Of a stretch of DNA of 14,687 bases, positions 14,107 to 14,687 are shown one piece after another. Numbering within the stretch: the first letter of the stretch is position 1; each line of letters begins with the position of its first letter. This DNA comes from ARS98 sp030744725. Its GTDB lineage: Bacteria > Planctomycetota > Planctomycetia > Pirellulales > Pirellulaceae. The stretch is taken from NCBI GenBank assembly GCA_030744725.1, contig JASLPZ010000170.1, forward strand, positions 1 to 14,687, given 5' to 3'. Both the position numbers and the translations under genes were made by a program. Below the pieces are notes generated by a model that ran no database searches, was not told the origin of the DNA, and worked only from the letters and a program-made list of their open reading frames with translations.

Positions 14107-14687
14107 TACCGAACGTGGGCTACCCTAGTGGCTTGTCAATGCTGAGTTTACTAGTTGTGGACCTTGGTTGGCACCGGCGAAGGTTGGTCGCTGTCCCGCC
14201 GGAGATATTCCGGGTAGAGGCGACGTAACTTCGTCCGAGCTTTGTCGGTGGTGAATTGCCAATTGATCTTGCTGTCGATCGCATTGCGAGATTCCTGCCA
14301 TGCATTGACTTCTCGACCAAGCAGTGCCGCACTCTCAATACGACGATCCAAGCACTGACGCTGCAAAACGCTGAATTCACATTCGGCAATGTCCAACCAA
14401 CTGCCGTGTTTCGGCGTGTAGTGAATCTCCAGACGCTCGGTCAACTCGCGGGCGATTTGCGCTTCAAACGCTTCGTAGAACGAGCCCGGAGAATGGGTGT
14501 TGAGGTTGTCCATCACTAATACGATCTTTTCCGCGTCGGCGTAAAACTCCTGCAAGAAATCTTGCAACGCGTATGCCCAGTCCACCTTCGTCCGGCGGTC
14601 GGTGACGCGGACGTGCCGCCAACCACGCAGCGGTTCGCAAAACATAAACAAATTGCACGTCCCCAGGCGCACATACTCACTATCGAT
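14107..14687 (-). mobile_element. IS630-family insertion sequence, one end
   Basis: The transposase stop lies at 14151. The element should end a few tens of bases beyond it, probably in the stretch taccgaacgtgggctaccct (from 14107), which begins with TA as expected for IS630 targets. The other terminal repeat is outside the window, so this end is a guess. Confidence 0.45.
14151..14687 (-). CDS. IS630-family transposase, C-terminal part (runs out of window)
   Basis: DDE transposase of the IS630/Tc1-mariner group. The visible 179 codons start at the window edge (IDSEYVRLGTCNLF) and continue with RGWRHVRVTDRRT, VLVMDNLNTH (second catalytic Asp) and YTPKHGSWLDIAECEFSVLQR (catalytic Glu in AECE), then a basic C-terminus ending VPTKVHN. 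The first catalytic Asp and the N-terminal HTH domain would lie beyond base 14687. An internal GTG at 14672 is not the real start, since the frame is open to the edge. No disruption is visible in this part. IS630 elements insert at TA. Confidence 0.9.
   Translation of the reverse strand: MDSEYVRLGTCNLFMFCEPLRGWRHVRVTDRRTKVDWAYALQDFLQEFYADAEKIVLVMDNLNTHSPGSFYEAFEAQIARELTERLEIHYTPKHGSWLDIAECEFSVLQRQCLDRRIESAALLGREVNAWQESRNAIDSKINWQFTTDKARTKLRRLYPEYLRRDSDQPSPVPTKVHN

Overview
The window looks like a piece of a planctomycete chromosome, most likely from the Rhodopirellula/Pirellula group. This rests on moderate GC and on a gene stock typical of that phylum: a Hanks-type Ser/Thr kinase joined to a periplasmic sensor, a secreted VCBS/FG-GAP plus PQQ-like double beta-propeller, EF-hand secreted proteins, a coiled-coil porin, and IS110 and IS630 transposases. 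The assignment comes from recognising families, not from a search.

Left part (1-2800): a decayed stretch. A zinc-type alcohol dehydrogenase lacks its N-terminal catalytic half. It is followed by a Tat-exported amidinotransferase-like gene cut in mid-fold. The sequence then passes, within a few bases near 1470, into the 3'-truncated antisense end of a convergent porin gene. One deletion spanning two convergent genes explains this.

Middle (2800-7800): a divergent intergenic region leads into a membrane-anchored kinase-Cache receptor that ends directly after its sensor domain. A noncoding stretch follows, then an IS110-family transposase broken by two apparent single-base frameshifts. Its Shine-Dalgarno sequence lies in a nested hairpin. 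Downstream are a perfect 22-bp inverted repeat and a second small hairpin, which together make a plausible structured-RNA region.

Right part (7800-13825): four complete minus-strand genes, read from right to left. They are (1) a secreted seven-repeat VCBS propeller fused to a PQQ-like propeller; (2) a nitroreductase-fold enzyme carrying the Glu-Tyr-Lys substrate triad of iodotyrosine deiodinase; (3) a secreted EF-hand protein with a C-terminal C25/gingipain-like cysteine-peptidase signature; and (4) a PqqB-like metallo-beta-lactamase-fold lipoprotein whose frame touches the stop codon of gene 3. Genes 2-4 are close enough to be an operon. This is the most interesting part of the window: a secreted putative peptidase, a PqqB-like enzyme and a halotyrosine-type reductase suggest, speculatively, processing of tyrosine-containing peptides or modified tyrosines.

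Right edge (14107-14687): the C-terminal half of an IS630-family transposase running out of the window. No rRNA, tRNA or CRISPR array was seen.
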